The translations under genes were made by a program, and so were the position numbers. The notes beneath the pieces were generated by a model. It did no database searches and was not told the DNA's origin. It was given only the letters and a program-made list of their open reading frames with translations. This document shows positions 63,578 to 64,000 of a stretch of 64,000 nucleotides of DNA, piece after piece. The DNA is taken from contig NZ_CP036132.1 in NCBI RefSeq assembly GCF_018742245.1, positions 2,227,001-2,291,000 on the forward strand, in the 5' to 3' direction. Position 1 is the first letter of the stretch. Each line of letters starts with the position of its first letter. This stretch comes from Bacillus mycoides (GTDB lineage: Bacteria; Bacillota; Bacilli; Bacillales; Bacillaceae_G).

Positions 63578-64000
63578 TTATTTCACATTAATTGCAATCT
63601 TTTTATGAGATGTTTTATTTTCTTTAATAGTTAATATTATTTTTCCAGATTCTTCAAAGGAATACGGTGAGAGTTGATAAAGTTCTTTAATATTATGTTC
63701 TTCTTGTAATTTATTTGTAGGTATTATTGTTATATTAGGCTTCCATGTTTTCTGTTTGCCTGAAGGGTAGTCTACTATTATTTCTGGATTATTTAATTGT
63801 ATTGTTTCCCAAGAGACAAAATACAGTTCAACTTCTGCATCTTTTTTTAGTAATTCTTCTGAGAAATAACCAAACTCACCAACATTACCGAAAACAGTAA
63901 AATTTTGATTTTGTAATTTAACATCTAAATATCTAGGTTGATATGTTGCAGCGTGATACATTCCGTATGAAAGAGAGAGTGTGGCAGCGATTAATATACC
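63578..64000 (-). CDS. Unrecognised membrane-anchored protein, 5' end outside the window
   Basis: The frame is open from the right window edge to the stop at 63578 (about 140 residues visible). Upstream of the first ATG (63961) it continues in frame as a hydrophobic stretch (GILIAATLSLSYG), so the true start lies beyond the window and the ATG at 63961 is probably internal. The visible part looks like a single beta-rich extracytoplasmic domain (FTVFGNVGEFGYFSEELLKK, later GKIILTIKENKTSHKKIAIN). I do not recognise the family. Confidence 0.7.
   Translation of the reverse strand, partial: GILIAATLSLSYGMYHAATYQPRYLDVKLQNQNFTVFGNVGEFGYFSEELLKKDAEVELYFVSWETIQLNNPEIIVDYPSGKQKTWKPNITIIPTNKLQEEHNIKELYQLSPYSFEESGKIILTIKENKTSHKKIAINVK

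Noticed and set aside
1..64000. CRISPR arrays, tRNA or rRNA genes, prophage modules, insertion-sequence transposases.
   Set aside because: I looked for regularly spaced repeats, tRNA-like folds, phage structural genes and transposase motifs and saw none; the only mobile-type elements are the two bcr1 copies.

Overview
The window looks like chromosome from a Bacillus cereus group strain. The DNA is AT-rich, start sites carry strong Firmicute Shine-Dalgarno sequences, and there is a bacillibactin operon, a GerA-type spore germination operon and a Spo0E-family phosphatase. Two copies of the short repeat known from this group as bcr1 are also present. Most of the content is ordinary housekeeping and accessory genes, with an unusual number of small lesions and remnants.

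Layout. 1-10.8 kb: 3' half of the bacillibactin operon (dhbB end, dhbF, an MbtH-like protein, an MFS exporter), then an Sfp-type phosphopantetheinyl transferase and an unrecognised gene. DhbF joins DHB-Gly-Thr units, MbtH supports its adenylation domains, the transferase primes the carrier domains, and the MFS protein probably exports the product. 10.8-17.2 kb: HU, a DUF3891-like protein, DinB, an alanine/glycine:cation symporter under a tandem glycine riboswitch, a nucleotidyltransferase, a PhzF remnant, a YdbC-like protein and a VOC protein. 17.2-21.1 kb: RluF-type pseudouridine synthase, then threonyl-tRNA synthetase behind two nearly identical T-box leaders. 21.1-28.7 kb: a DUF2975 gene with a frameshifted Xre partner, a BceAB-type ABC transporter, a membrane-anchored alpha/beta hydrolase, an MFS remnant and an orphan pair of Opp-type permeases. 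28.7-33.5 kb: pyruvate oxidase, ZIP transporter, a methyltransferase whose 5' end is interrupted by bcr1, and an unrecognised protein. 33.6-38.2 kb: cadmium-type P-ATPase with its ArsR repressor and two operators, then a CNNM/CorC (MpfA-like) membrane protein. 38.5-47.2 kb: two metallo-beta-lactamase-fold proteins, nucleoside hydrolase, DUF2441, alpha/beta hydrolase, several GNATs (one broken, one GC-rich), a methyltransferase/MarR pair and a 23-residue membrane peptide. 47.4-50.4 kb: TetR/MMPL efflux pair. 50.6-54.7 kb: germination receptor operon preceded by a 41-residue membrane peptide. 54.9-64 kb: three GNATs (one fused to pentapeptide repeats), a DUF2935 protein, a second bcr1, an EamA exporter with a divergent XRE-cupin regulator, an unrecognised His-rich helical protein, a Spo0E-like protein, HemY and a partial membrane-anchored protein.

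The most useful non-routine observations are: the bcr1 insertion that separates a methyltransferase from its probable start codon; a promoter-like block duplicated in front of the BceAB operon and again in front of the hydrolase; the 20-bp direct repeat flanking the T-box/thrS cassette; the GNAT-pentapeptide fusion; the small membrane ORF at the head of the germination operon; and several one-base or deletion pseudogenes. I found no convincing new defence or mobile system. Every function below is read by eye from sequence, with no database search.
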